A stretch of DNA of 64,000 nucleotides, from assembly GCA_965641885.1 (NCBI GenBank), contig CBFFKJ010000003.1, forward strand, positions 10,508 to 74,507, read 5' to 3'. The DNA comes from Pseudophaeobacter sp965641885. GTDB lineage: Bacteria; Pseudomonadota; Alphaproteobacteria; Rhodobacterales; Rhodobacteraceae. A program made the position numbers and the translations under genes. The notes beneath the pieces are model-generated. The model was not told the origin of the DNA. It did not search any database and worked only from the letters and a program-made list of their open reading frames with translations. This document shows positions 7,999 to 17,168 of this stretch, in pieces. The first letter of the stretch is position 1. Every line of letters starts with the position of its first letter.

Positions 7999-9728
7999 GA
8001 CACACCTCCTGCGCTGGGGGCTTTGCGGATGGTTTGATGGTTGCTGACCATTTCTTTGAGCACTTTATCCTTGGGACCAAAGGCGGTCATGGTGCCCTGG
8101 TCGATCACCAGAAGCATTTCACATTCCTGAATGGCGGCCGGGCGGTGCGCCATGATCAACAGGGACTTGCCCTGCGATTTCAGCAGCTTGATTGCGCTGT
8201 TGAGGGCGACAGAGCCCTCGTTGTCGAGATTTGAATTTGGCTCGTCCAGAATGATGATCACCGGGTCATCATAAAGCGCGCGCGCCAGGGCAATCCGTTG
8301 CATCTGGCCGCCAGACAGACGGCCACCGCCGCCGCTGACCGGGGTGTCATAGCCATCGGGGAGCTTTACAATCATATCATGTGCTGCGGCCTTCTTGGCG
8401 GCAGCCACAACCTTTTCGGCGTCGGGTTCCTGCGAGAGCCGGGCAATATTCTGTGCAATGGTGCCCTCAAACAGCTGCACCCGCTGGGGCAGGTAGCCAA
8501 TATGGCGGCCCAGGACTTCTGGCGCATATTGGTCCAGCGCGGCGCCATCCAGGCGAATGGTGCCAGCGGCAGGACGCCAGGCGCCGGTCAGGGCCTTGGC
8601 CAGGGTGGATTTTCCCGAACCGGAGGGCCCGATCACACCGACGGCCTGACCCGGCTGGATCCGGAAGCTGACATTTTTCAGCTGGGCGCGTTTGTCGCCA
8701 GGCGGGATCACCGCCAGGGCCTGCACTTCGAGCAGCGCCTTGGGGGCGGGCAGGGCAGTCCGGTCGGTCTCGACAGGCACTTTGGTCAGCAATTCGGCCA
8801 GATTATGCCAGCCCTTCATGGCGCGCTGCACCGAGGCCCATTGCCCCAGACCCATCTCGATCGGCGCCAAAGCACGTCCCATCAGAATGGAGCCGGCAAT
8901 CATCGAGCCGGGCGTGACCTCGCCCTGCAGCACCAGATAGGCCCCGAGGCCCAGCATGGCAGATTGCAACAGCAGACGCAGGCTTTTGGTCAATGTGGTA
9001 AAGCCACCAGAGGTATCATTGGCAGTCAGGCTGTCTTTCAGGGCTGTAGTGCGCCCCTTTTGCCAGCGCAAAAAGGCGGCTTTGCGCATCCCCATGGCCT
9101 GGATCATTTCCGCCTCGGTGCGGATTTCTTCGGACATCAAATTGGCTTTGTGCCCGGAGACGGCGGCCTGTTGCACCGGACTGCGGCTGAACACCTGATT
9201 GAGCACGGCGATTGCGATCAGTACAACGCCACCGGCCAGGGCCAAAAGACCCAGCCAGGGGTGGAACAGGGCAATGGCGGCAAAAAACAACGGCGTCCAG
9301 GGCAGATCAAAGGCAGCCCCAACCACAGGCGAAGCAATCAGGCGCTGGACGGCTTCGAGATCGCTGAGGCCGGTTTGCGCCACGGGATCAGGTGCCACCG
9401 CAGAGCGGCGCACCATGGCGTCAAAGACCCGGCCATCCAGCTCACTTTGGAAGCGGGCTCCGACACGGGCCAGAAGGCGGCCGCGGACGTAGTCCAGAAT
9501 GCCCATCATGCCGTAGAGGAAGACCACCAAAAGAGAGAGGGCAATCAGCGTCGCCTCCGAGCGGCTCCCCAGAACCCGGTCATAGACCTGCATCATATAG
9601 AGCGGCCCGGTCAGCATCAGCATATTCACAAAGAAGCTGAAGAGACCGATGGCCCAATACAGTCCGCGGCTCTTTTTGCGGACCTTGAGCAATTCGTCGT
9701 TGCCGGGTTTGAATGTCTGTGCTGCCAT
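7995..9728 (-). CDS. Type I secretion ABC transporter, permease/ATPase (PrsD/AprD family)
   Basis: A 577-residue fused membrane/ATPase half-transporter for signal-peptide-less RTX proteins. The membrane domain has segments near 25-45, 60-80, 143-178 and 255-285. The ATPase domain shows Walker A GPSGSGKS (367-374), ABC signature LSGGQ (471-475), Walker B IIILDE (491-496) and a switch histidine in MAHRPAA. Length and layout match PrsD/AprD. It is first in a two-gene operon with the HlyD-type adaptor. No clear Shine-Dalgarno sequence is visible before the ATG. Confidence 0.94.
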   Translation of the reverse strand: MAAQTFKPGNDELLKVRKKSRGLYWAIGLFSFFVNMLMLTGPLYMMQVYDRVLGSRSEATLIALSLLVVFLYGMMGILDYVRGRLLARVGARFQSELDGRVFDAMVRRSAVAPDPVAQTGLSDLEAVQRLIASPVVGAAFDLPWTPLFFAAIALFHPWLGLLALAGGVVLIAIAVLNQVFSRSPVQQAAVSGHKANLMSEEIRTEAEMIQAMGMRKAAFLRWQKGRTTALKDSLTANDTSGGFTTLTKSLRLLLQSAMLGLGAYLVLQGEVTPGSMIAGSILMGRALAPIEMGLGQWASVQRAMKGWHNLAELLTKVPVETDRTALPAPKALLEVQALAVIPPGDKRAQLKNVSFRIQPGQAVGVIGPSGSGKSTLAKALTGAWRPAAGTIRLDGAALDQYAPEVLGRHIGYLPQRVQLFEGTIAQNIARLSQEPDAEKVVAAAKKAAAHDMIVKLPDGYDTPVSGGGGRLSGGQMQRIALARALYDDPVIIILDEPNSNLDNEGSVALNSAIKLLKSQGKSLLIMAHRPAAIQECEMLLVIDQGTMTAFGPKDKVLKEMVSNHQTIRKAPSAGGVS

Positions 9729-10108
9729 ATTGGAAGGGAAACCAATGCTGTTGTTTTTATGTGGTGCTGTCGTCTGCCCGCTGCTGCTCAGCCTCTACCA
9801 GAGATGTAGTGCAGGCGCGACAAGCAAAGCATAACTTGCTTACGCCTTTGTCTCTATGTGCGAAACTTCGGCGCAAGAAAACCCAAATCGTAGATGGGTG
9901 CAAGAGGCCATTCCGCAGGGCCAGCCGTGCCGCGACCGATAACCTGCCCGCTAAAGCCGCTTTGGCTGTGGGGTGGAAAACTACCGTGCCCCTGTTGGCG
10001 CGCGCAGGGGTGGCTTTGGCGCGCGGTGTCAGCTGGGCGTTTGGGGCTGGAAATAGGGGCCAAAACGCGGCATGACACACAGGCTGTGGAGAAACGGAGA
10101 TCGCTCTA
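9729..10108. other. 380-bp intergenic region between divergent genes
   Basis: It separates the type I secretion operon (minus) from the glycosyltransferase at 10109 (plus) and must carry both promoters. I see no convincing gene, repeat or sigma-70 promoter in it. The only clear element is the GGAGA ribosome-binding site at 10096-10100 for the downstream gene. Confidence 0.5.
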
Positions 10109-12073
10109 GTGACATATCCCAAGCTCACGATGACGCTGCTGGTACGCAATGAAGCAGATATTCTGGCTGACAATATTCGCTATCATCATGGCCTGGGTGT
10201 CGACAGCTTTATCGTGATGGACAACCTCTCCACCGATGCCACGCCCGAGATCCTCAGGGCGCTGTCGCAGCAGTTTGACATCGACTACCTGCGCCAGGAA
10301 GACGATGACTACAACCAATGGCAATGGGTCACCGATATGGCGCGCCGCGCGGCGCGGGACCATGGGGCCGACTGGGTGATCAACAATGACGCTGACGAGT
10401 TCTGGCAGCCAGAATCCGGCGACCTAAAGCAGTTCTGTGCCGCTCTGCCGCCCGAGGTCAGTGTCGTCGAGGTGCAACGGCACAATGCGGTGGTCAGCTG
10501 CGACAGTGACGCGCCATTGGCGGGCGCCTGTCACCCCCGGTCTTCTGTGATATTTGAACGCCAGAGCCTCAATGTGAAGGGGCAGGCCTTGCCGGGCAAA
10601 GTGCTGCACCGGGCCAGCGAGACGGTGACGGTGGCACAGGGCAATCACAGCGTCAGCGACCTTGCGGGCCAGGTTGATGCTGCCGGCGCGCGCTTGCGCA
10701 TTCTGCATTATCCCTACCGGACCCTGGCGCATTACAAGGCCAAGATCCGTCTGGGCGGTGCCGCCTATGCGCGCAATACAACCCTGGATCAGGGCATCGG
10801 CGCCACCTGGCGCAGCCACTACGCGGCGCTGGAGACCGGCGCGCTGGACCGGTTCTGGCTGGAGCTGGCCCAGACCCCGGAAGAAACCGCCATCGGGATC
10901 TATGCCAACGAGTTGTTTCGGGATACGCGGATCTGCGATTTTTTTGCCCAGGCTGAGGCGCAGAGCAAGGCAGCAGAACCGCTGGCCGCTGCTGCGGCGC
11001 ATCTGTTGGAGCGCAGTGAGGTGCTGGTGTCGGATTTCACCCGGTCTCAGGCGCAGTTCATCAAACAGGCCGGCCGGGATCTGCGCTGGCATCGCCCGAT
11101 GTATCATAATCTGCGCTTTGCTGTGTCCAGTGCCGAGGCGCATCTGCAGCAACTGCAGGTGCTGACGGCAGAGACTGACCCGCAAAAACTCTGCCGTCAG
11201 CTGCCTGCGCTGCGCGATGTGTTCTCGCTGTTTCCGCGCAATGGCTTTCTGCGCCAGTTTCTGGCCGCGCTGCTGGAGAGTGCCTTTGGCCCGGCAGTGG
11301 CCCGGCTGCGGGCGGACTGCGCCGGCAAGCGGGTGATCCTGCACACCAGCTGCCATCCGCGTCTGGCTGATACAGCAGAGACCATCGCCTCGTTTCAATC
11401 CCTGGGCGATGACTACAGACATGTGATCCTGGTGGGCGAGGCGCAGCTGGTCCGCAGTGAGGCTGAGATGCCGCTGGATTTTGACTATGATGGCAAGATC
11501 CAGCGGGTGCCGACCCCGGACAACTATGAGAGCCTGCACCGCAAACTGTTTTACGCCTATATGCTGTTTGACCTGCTGGCGCCGCCAGAAGCCCTGATCA
11601 AGATTGACGACAATATCCTGCTGCAAAACCCAGCCGCGTTTGCCGCCTGTATCGACGAGGTTGTCGCCTCTGGCGCAGCCTGTGCGGGACGTCAGGTGGG
11701 TGGCACGCGCCATGAGGGTCAGTGGCATGGCTGGCATATCGGAAAATGCGCCGACCCGCTGATCGAGGCGCGCGGCTATCAGTATCCGCTGCCGCAGGCC
11801 TATGCGGCGGGCGGTCATGGCTATGTGCTCAGCCCCAAAGGCCTGAGCGCCTGTTCCTACATGTATCTGGCGATGAAAGAGTTTTTTGCCATGCGCAGCG
11901 TTGGCCTGGAAGACGCCTGCGTGGGGCACGCGCTTTATGCGCAGAACCTTGACCTGCTGGATCTGTCCACCCCGGACAATCTGCTGGCGCTGCCTGGTCT
12001 CACCACCAAGGAATGCCACCGCCGGGAGGCGGCCTGGCGTGACATCATGGGCGAGGCGCCTGCACCGGACTGA
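10109..12073 (+). CDS. Two-domain glycosyltransferase: GT2-like (Glyco_tranf_2_4) plus GT31-like C-terminal domain
   Basis: A 654-residue cytoplasmic protein. Residues about 5-240 form a Glyco_tranf_2_4-type domain: LLVRNEADILADNIRYHHGLGV, DNLSTDATPE and an acidic metal motif NNDADEFW (about 91-98). Residues about 400-630 resemble GT31 beta-1,3-galactosyl/GlcNAc-transferases: a metal motif KIDDN (about 496-500), the GGHGYVLS acceptor loop (about 567-574) and EDACVG (about 600-605). The fusion suggests sequential transfer of two sugars, or chain extension. The start is GTG with GGAGA 8 nt upstream. It is convergent with the GT4 paralogue downstream. The GT31 assignment rests on motif order only. 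Confidence 0.8.
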   Translation: MTYPKLTMTLLVRNEADILADNIRYHHGLGVDSFIVMDNLSTDATPEILRALSQQFDIDYLRQEDDDYNQWQWVTDMARRAARDHGADWVINNDADEFWQPESGDLKQFCAALPPEVSVVEVQRHNAVVSCDSDAPLAGACHPRSSVIFERQSLNVKGQALPGKVLHRASETVTVAQGNHSVSDLAGQVDAAGARLRILHYPYRTLAHYKAKIRLGGAAYARNTTLDQGIGATWRSHYAALETGALDRFWLELAQTPEETAIGIYANELFRDTRICDFFAQAEAQSKAAEPLAAAAAHLLERSEVLVSDFTRSQAQFIKQAGRDLRWHRPMYHNLRFAVSSAEAHLQQLQVLTAETDPQKLCRQLPALRDVFSLFPRNGFLRQFLAALLESAFGPAVARLRADCAGKRVILHTSCHPRLADTAETIASFQSLGDDYRHVILVGEAQLVRSEAEMPLDFDYDGKIQRVPTPDNYESLHRKLFYAYMLFDLLAPPEALIKIDDNILLQNPAAFAACIDEVVASGAACAGRQVGGTRHEGQWHGWHIGKCADPLIEARGYQYPLPQAYAAGGHGYVLSPKGLSACSYMYLAMKEFFAMRSVGLEDACVGHALYAQNLDLLDLSTPDNLLALPGLTTKECHRREAAWRDIMGEAPAPD

Positions 12074-12106
12074 GCGCGCCCCCCTTGGCGGCGGCAGGCT
12101 TGACCC

Positions 12107-12132
12107 GGCTCAGGCCACTGGCTCAGGCCACT
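12107..12132. repeat. Exact 13-bp tandem duplication
   Basis: GGCTCAGGCCACT occurs twice head-to-tail (12107-12119, 12120-12132) in the short gap between two convergent glycosyltransferase genes. One of many such micro-duplications in this window. Confidence 0.8.
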
Positions 12133-12148
12133 GGGTCGCAGCACTGGG

Positions 12149-13399
12149 TCAGGGCAGCGAGATCTTGGCGCCGGTTTTGACCAGAGAATTGATGCGATTG
12201 ATATGCACCGGCAGGCAGCGGGTCAGGAAATCATAGTGCTTGATCGCGTGTTTGCGCGCCGCGACGCCCAGATGCGCATAGTCGTCAGGGTTGGTCAGCA
12301 CCTCAACCACCTGTTTGGCCAGATGGCTGGGATCGTGGAAATCAATCAGCAGCCCGGTTTTGCCATGGGTGATGGCCTCGCGCACGGGTGCCACATCCGT
12401 GGCCACCATGGTCGCGCCCATCGACATCGCCTCGATGCAGGACCAGCTGAGCACAAAGGGCATGGTCAGGTAGAGATGACAGCGGCTGATCTGGATGACC
12501 TTCTGGTAGGTTTCATAGGGCACCTTGCCGAGAAAATGCACCCGGCTCCAATCAACGCGTTTCCCAAGCTCCTCTTCCATCTCACCGCGCAAGCCGCCGG
12601 GGTGGTCGCTTTTCTTGCCATAAGACGAGCCATTGCCGCCGATGATCAGCACCCGTGCATTGGGCCGTTCCGCCTGGATCTGAGGCAGGGCGCGCATCAA
12701 CACGTGAAAGCCGCGGGCGCGCTCCAGATTGCGGGCCATAAAGGTAAAGACCTCGTCGTCGCGATTCAAAGGCTTGTCGAGACGACCCAGGCTGATCTCG
12801 ACATCCGGGTCGGGTTTCAAAAGATCGGTGCGGATCCCGTCGTGGCAGCAGTACAGGCTGTCCTGAAAATAGGACGGAAAGGTGTCCTGCTGCCAGCGGG
12901 TAGGCGCCACCCCCAGATCCACCGCATTCAGGCTGCAATTGGTCACCGCGTTGCGCACCAGTTGCAACAGGCGCGCGTCCTGAGTGGGCGGGTTCTCCCG
13001 GTCAAAACAGGATGCGCCGCCCTCAAGGATGTAGAAATATTCAAATAATCCCAGGACCGGCACATCCGGCCAGACCTCTTTGAGGAACAGTAATTCGCCC
13101 CAGCCGGTGTGGCCCAGGATGATATCGGGGGTAAAGCCGTGGTCATTTTTCAGAGTATGGGCCGCCCGCATCACGCCATAGCCCACGCCGGTGGCCGCCT
13201 CCCAGGATTTGGACAGGGCATAGCTGTCCTGTGCGGGGGTGTGATGCGGGCGGTATTGCACGGTGGTCACGCCCGTTATCTTTGGCACCGGATCGCGCTG
13301 GGTCATGAAGACAAGCTGATGCTGCTTCTGCGCTGCCAGCCACTGGATCATCTCCCGGTACTGCCCGGGCATGTTCTGATGCACAAATAGGATTTTCAT
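12149..13399 (-). CDS. Glycosyltransferase family 4 (paralogue 2)
   Basis: A 416-residue GT-B glycosyltransferase, clearly paralogous to the gene at 1708-2955 along the whole length. Shared blocks include FVHQNMPGQYREM, GHTGWGELLF, GLRGEME, KRVDWSRVHFLGKVPY and the catalytic ISRCHLYLTMPFVLSW plus IEAMSMGAT region. The start is set at the MKIL methionine by comparison with the paralogue; an in-frame GTG 8 codons upstream (13423) is possible. It probably adds a related sugar or acts on a related acceptor. A duplication with divergence, not an assembly repeat: the two genes differ throughout. Confidence 0.88.
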   Translation of the reverse strand: MKILFVHQNMPGQYREMIQWLAAQKQHQLVFMTQRDPVPKITGVTTVQYRPHHTPAQDSYALSKSWEAATGVGYGVMRAAHTLKNDHGFTPDIILGHTGWGELLFLKEVWPDVPVLGLFEYFYILEGGASCFDRENPPTQDARLLQLVRNAVTNCSLNAVDLGVAPTRWQQDTFPSYFQDSLYCCHDGIRTDLLKPDPDVEISLGRLDKPLNRDDEVFTFMARNLERARGFHVLMRALPQIQAERPNARVLIIGGNGSSYGKKSDHPGGLRGEMEEELGKRVDWSRVHFLGKVPYETYQKVIQISRCHLYLTMPFVLSWSCIEAMSMGATMVATDVAPVREAITHGKTGLLIDFHDPSHLAKQVVEVLTNPDDYAHLGVAARKHAIKHYDFLTRCLPVHINRINSLVKTGAKISLP

Positions 13400-13553
13400 C
13401 TGCAGGGGTCCCGGTCTTGGCACATAGAGAATGGCGGCGAGAATGGCGGCGGTGACGTTCTGATCTGGGTAATCAGATCAAAGGCTTAAGTCCAGACCAG
13501 TCGGGTTCGCCCTGAACAAGCCCCGCCGACAAAGAGAGCGACCCCCCCATAGC

Positions 13554-13582
13554 AAAAGGGGCCCCTTGCGGAGCCCCTTTCG
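13554..13582 (-). terminator. Terminator of the secreted Gly/Asp-rich protein gene
   Basis: AAAGGGGC (13555-13562) pairs with GCCCCTTT (13573-13580). On the minus strand the stem is followed by a short T-run (TTTT, then GC), a rho-independent terminator about 20 bp after the stop of the gene at 13603-15387. Confidence 0.7.
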
Positions 13583-13602
13583 ATTGTCTCTGGCCTGATG
13601 GC

Positions 13603-15387
13603 TTACAGGATCAGCCAGTCGGCTGGGTCTGCGGCCTGCAGGCTCGCCAGGCTCACGTCATCAAAGGTGATGACCTGACCTGCGGTGACGAACAGCGTGA
13701 CGGTGGTCGCGGCCGCTGCGGTCATGTTGGACAGAACGTCATCGGCATCGGTAAAGCCAAGCGCCGACAGGTCGATCTTGGTGGTGCCGTCTACAGCACC
13801 GGCGACGCCGAAGTTATCCAGGACATCGCTACCGTTGCCGAGTTCGGCGATCACGGTTGCATTACCTGTGCCAGCATCCAGATCGATGGTGTCGTCGCCA
13901 GCGCCAGCGTAGAGGGTGTTGTCGCCAGTTGCGCCGCTCAGATCAACGGTATCGTCGCCGGCACCGTTGAAGATGATGTTGTCGCCGGCACCGGAGACAA
14001 CAATGAGGTTGCCGAAGGGATCGCCATCTGCGCCGCCACCATAGATGGTGTTGTCGCCGTCACCAGAGATGGTGATGGTGTCTGCAGCACCATCATCAGC
14101 GTCAGCATCTTTGCCACCATAGATGGTGTTGTCGCCATCACCAGCAATGGTGATGCCATCCGCGTCTTCGCCACCGCCAACGGCGTTGTCACCGTCACCG
14201 CTGATGGTGATGGTGTCGTTTCCAGCACCACCCCAGACGGCGTTCGCACCGCTTGCGGCTGCGGCTACAGAGAGGTTATCGCCATCAGCGCCACCGCCAA
14301 TGATGTTGGCGCCGGTGCCGTTGATGGTCAGGGAGTCGCTGCCCGCGCCACCCCAGGCTTCGTTGTTGCCGTCGCCGTCGATTGCGATGTTGTCAGCACC
14401 GGTATCAGCTGAACCAGCCCAGACGATGTTGTCGCCGTCGTTCAGGACAATGGTGTCGGCACCGTCGCCACCAATCACGGTGTCGTTGCCGTCGCCGGTG
14501 GTCAGACCGTTGCCACCTGCATCGCCCTCGATGCGGAAGTCGCCCGTTTCACCGGTCAGGTCAATCACGTTGCCGATTGCGCTGTTCAGGGTGACAGAGA
14601 CGGTCACAACATTGTCGTCACCGGAGCCAGCTTCGGTGATCTGGATGTCGAGAACTTCATCTTCAACGGAGCTGTTGGCTGTGATGCTGGACTGCTGCAG
14701 TGCAGTGTAGGCCAGCTCCCATTCATTCGCGTTGAAAGTGATTGCAACCGTGCCGCCGTTTGCGGTGGTGTGGGTATCGCCGTCAGCATAGCTGGTGCCG
14801 TTGATGGTGATCCCTGCGGATTCAAGATGAGTAACCGCGCCAAGAACAACTGCGTGGGTGGTGCCATCGTATGACGACAGATCCGCATCGGTTGCAGCAG
14901 TGGCAACGTAATCGGTGCTGGTCAGCGTCTGATCAATGCCAAAGAACGCGTCTGTGCCCAGCTCGATCATGAAATCGCTTGCGTTGGTGACCTTGACTTC
15001 TTCGATGTTGGAGATGGCTACAGCAACATGGCCCGCAACATTCATTGCGCCGTCAACCAGATCGTCACCGTCGGCCAGATCAGTCACCAGAACGTCGGTG
15101 TCGTCACCATCCGCGTCAACACCACCGTCGATGGTGTCGGCAGCGGAGTCTGGCGCTGCAAAGACATCGCTGCCTTCTTCGCCGTCTACGTTATCTGCAC
15201 CGTTGCCGCCGTCGATTGTGTCATCGCCGTTGCCGCCTACGATGATATCAACGCCCACGCCACCGTCGATGTCGTCGTTGCCGTCGGCACCGTTGATGTC
15301 ATCCGCGCCGCCGATGCCGGTGATGATATCGTCTTCATTCGTACCTGCGATCTGGTCAGCGCCAGGTGTACCGTTGAAAATCGCCAT
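13603..15387 (-). CDS. Secreted acidic RTX-like calcium-binding protein
   Basis: A 594-residue, strongly acidic protein, almost without Cys, Lys or Arg. It is a likely type I secretion cargo and candidate adhesin or surface-layer protein. Residues about 10-75 carry canonical RTX-like repeats (GGADDINGADGNDDIDGG, GGNGDDTIDGG). A middle domain (about 120-300) is Thr/Ala/Val-rich and probably beta-sandwich. Residues about 300-540 have unusual repeats around ISGDGDNTIYGG and AGDGDNTIYGG. The C-terminus ends hydrophobic (DPADWLIL), like RTX export signals. The start ATG at 15387 has AGGAG 9 nt upstream; an extension of 14 codons is open but lacks a ribosome-binding site. The gene has its own terminator and a long upstream region. 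There is no N-terminal signal peptide. Confidence 0.82.
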   Translation of the reverse strand: MAIFNGTPGADQIAGTNEDDIITGIGGADDINGADGNDDIDGGVGVDIIVGGNGDDTIDGGNGADNVDGEEGSDVFAAPDSAADTIDGGVDADGDDTDVLVTDLADGDDLVDGAMNVAGHVAVAISNIEEVKVTNASDFMIELGTDAFFGIDQTLTSTDYVATAATDADLSSYDGTTHAVVLGAVTHLESAGITINGTSYADGDTHTTANGGTVAITFNANEWELAYTALQQSSITANSSVEDEVLDIQITEAGSGDDNVVTVSVTLNSAIGNVIDLTGETGDFRIEGDAGGNGLTTGDGNDTVIGGDGADTIVLNDGDNIVWAGSADTGADNIAIDGDGNNEAWGGAGSDSLTINGTGANIIGGGADGDNLSVAAAASGANAVWGGAGNDTITISGDGDNAVGGGEDADGITIAGDGDNTIYGGKDADADDGAADTITISGDGDNTIYGGGADGDPFGNLIVVSGAGDNIIFNGAGDDTVDLSGATGDNTLYAGAGDDTIDLDAGTGNATVIAELGNGSDVLDNFGVAGAVDGTTKIDLSALGFTDADDVLSNMTAAAATTVTLFVTAGQVITFDDVSLASLQAADPADWLIL

Positions 15388-15437
15388 AATGTTAGTCTCC
15401 TGCTTGAGAGCTATATTTTCATTCCACAAAGGACATT

Positions 15438-15452
15438 ATACCAAAGTGGTAT
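15438..15452. promoter_or_regulatory. Inverted repeat upstream of the RTX-like gene (operator candidate)
   Basis: ATACCA and TGGTAT are separated by AAG, 51-65 bp upstream of the start codon of the gene at 13603-15387. Size and position suit a dimeric regulator, for instance of the winged-helix or LuxR type. No second copy was seen in the window. Confidence 0.35.
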
Positions 15453-16187
15453 CTGCCCTTCCTAAAGCGTATTACACCCCAAAAAGGTGCCCGCCCTTCC
15501 GCTATCAGGCGGGTCGCTCTTCTGTCAAGCGTCACGCCGCTCTGCCGCGCTCTCGCGGGGTTCGTATAATTACAATCAGACAAGGTTGCTGATTCTTCAT
15601 ACCAGTCCCACGCACTAACGGCATACTGCGCCTATAATAGAGCGGAGTTTGGGGTGCGGTTCAAGCCGTTTGAGCTGTTTTATAGAGGCTTGCGGGCAAC
15701 GGTCGGAGGGTGCGGCACTGCGGCAACACTTGGCTTTAATTTTCCTTGAAAGCAGTAGGGAAAGGGCTGGATTTGCAGTGTTTTTACCTGTGATTTGCCT
15801 GCGACAAGTCTGGTATACCTGCTTTGGTGCGAGAATTCCTGTGGCGGTATTTCGCGCAGCCAGTGGCGATTCACCGCCCAGATCAAGGCAAAAATGAAAT
15901 TTTGGTAAATTTCGCAACAGGTTCACGCGCCTCAGAGCGGCTTTTGGATCGTGATTCCATGGTCTGGCCCTTCTGGAACGGGCCGCAACAGGTTTGAGCT
16001 GCTGGCTCTGTGGATGGGTTGGATCCTGGCGCGCCATCGCCTAGGAACACAGGGGCAGTGGCGCAGGCCTGCGAGGCGGCGAAACCCGGCGCTGCTGGGT
16101 GCCAGATTATGAGACTTTACCTTGGGTCAGCCAGGGTCAACCGATCTCCTGCGGTCAGAAAAGCGTTAACCTTTTGCGAGAAATTAC
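15453..16187. other. 735-bp region without a supported gene
   Basis: It lies between the divergent RTX-like gene and the sulfotransferase gene at 16188. Several short open frames cross it on both strands, but none has a recognisable domain, a ribosome-binding site or the codon bias of the neighbours. The long leader may hold regulatory sites for the secreted protein gene. Confidence 0.4.
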
Positions 16188-16910
16188 ATGATGATGGATC
16201 CCTTTGAGCGAATCGAGAGCACTCTGTTTGTAGTGACCTATGGGCGCTCTGGCTCGACCCTGCTGCAGAATCTGCTGAACGCCTTGCCGGGCTATGTCTT
16301 GCGGGGGGAAAACGCCAATTTACTGCGCTCTCTGGTACAAAGCTGGCAGGATCTGCGCAGCTTCTATCCCGAGCAGCTGGAGCGTATGCGCATTGCAGGG
16401 CCGCTGCCCTCCGGGCCACATCAGCCCTGGTATGGCTATGAGGCGATTGAGGTCGATCAACTGGGGCGCGATCTGGCGCAGGTGTTTTTGCGCAATGTGC
16501 TGCGCCCGGACGCGGACAGCCGGGTGGTTGGTTTCAAGGAGATCCGCTGGCACGAAGACCCGGCGCTGTTTGAGCCGATGCTGGAATTCCTGCAGCGCTA
16601 CATGCCCCGGGCCCGGTTCATCTTTAACACCCGCGATCACGCTGAGGTCTGCCGGTCCGGTTGGTGGAAAACCATGGAGCCTGCTGCTGTGCGTCAGGAG
16701 CTGGAGCAGGCCGAGGCGCTCTATAGCAAATGGCAGGCGGTGCATCCCGAGAGCTGCCTGGCGTTGCACTATAATGACTACATCAGCGGGCCCGAGGCCT
16801 GGCGGGGGCTGTTCGATTTCCTCGGAGAGCCTTTTGACCCCGATCTGGTGCAGGCCACGCTCGACCGTAAACTGATGCATATGAAGTGGAAAAACCGCAC
16901 CGCACCCTGA
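16188..16910 (+). CDS. Sulfotransferase family protein
   Basis: A 240-residue P-loop protein predicted to transfer sulfate from PAPS to a carbohydrate. The 5'-phosphosulfate loop is TYGRSGSTLLQNLLNALP (17-34). The 3'-phosphate site is FNTRDHAEVCRSGWW, with Arg149 and Ser157. Late residues (LDRKLMHMKWKNRTAP) match the usual C-terminal region. The start is the first of three consecutive ATG codons. It stands alone with the same orientation as the small ORF at 17169. It belongs to a different subfamily from the KTGTT-type proteins at 45-64 kb. Confidence 0.8.
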   Translation: MMMDPFERIESTLFVVTYGRSGSTLLQNLLNALPGYVLRGENANLLRSLVQSWQDLRSFYPEQLERMRIAGPLPSGPHQPWYGYEAIEVDQLGRDLAQVFLRNVLRPDADSRVVGFKEIRWHEDPALFEPMLEFLQRYMPRARFIFNTRDHAEVCRSGWWKTMEPAAVRQELEQAEALYSKWQAVHPESCLALHYNDYISGPEAWRGLFDFLGEPFDPDLVQATLDRKLMHMKWKNRTAP

Positions 16911-16957
16911 TCGCCGCCTTAGATAAGGCGCGGCGACCTGTACAATATCCATAATCT

Positions 16958-16973
16958 CATAATCATGATTATG
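16958..16973. promoter_or_regulatory. Perfect 16-bp palindrome
   Basis: CATAATCA/TGATTATG is a perfect palindrome in an AT-rich spot of otherwise GC-rich DNA, preceded at 16949 by a direct repeat CCATAATC of its left arm. It lies 50 bp after the sulfotransferase stop and about 200 bp before the small gene at 17169. It may be an operator. Confidence 0.35.
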
Positions 16974-17168
16974 GTAAATTACGGGGCCAGAGCAGCTTTG
17001 ATCCGGGCAGTCACGCCATATCAGTCAGGCTGCATTAAGCGGAGAGATTGCCTTTCAAACCTCACATGCCGCATCCGACTGTATTCTATACTGCCGCCAG
17101 TCCTGTTATGCTTGGCCAAGGCGCCTCAGCGTAGAAAACCTCCGCTGTTCGAGGCGCAAGGGGGTTGA

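Noticed and set aside
8298..9809. 503-codon frame opposite the type I secretion ABC gene
   Set aside because: Antisense shadow with no recognisable motif. The ABC transporter on the other strand has all catalytic motifs.
10424..12019. 531-codon frame opposite the GT2/GT31-like gene
   Set aside because: Shadow frame, no ribosome-binding site, amino-acid composition typical of antisense of GC-rich genes.
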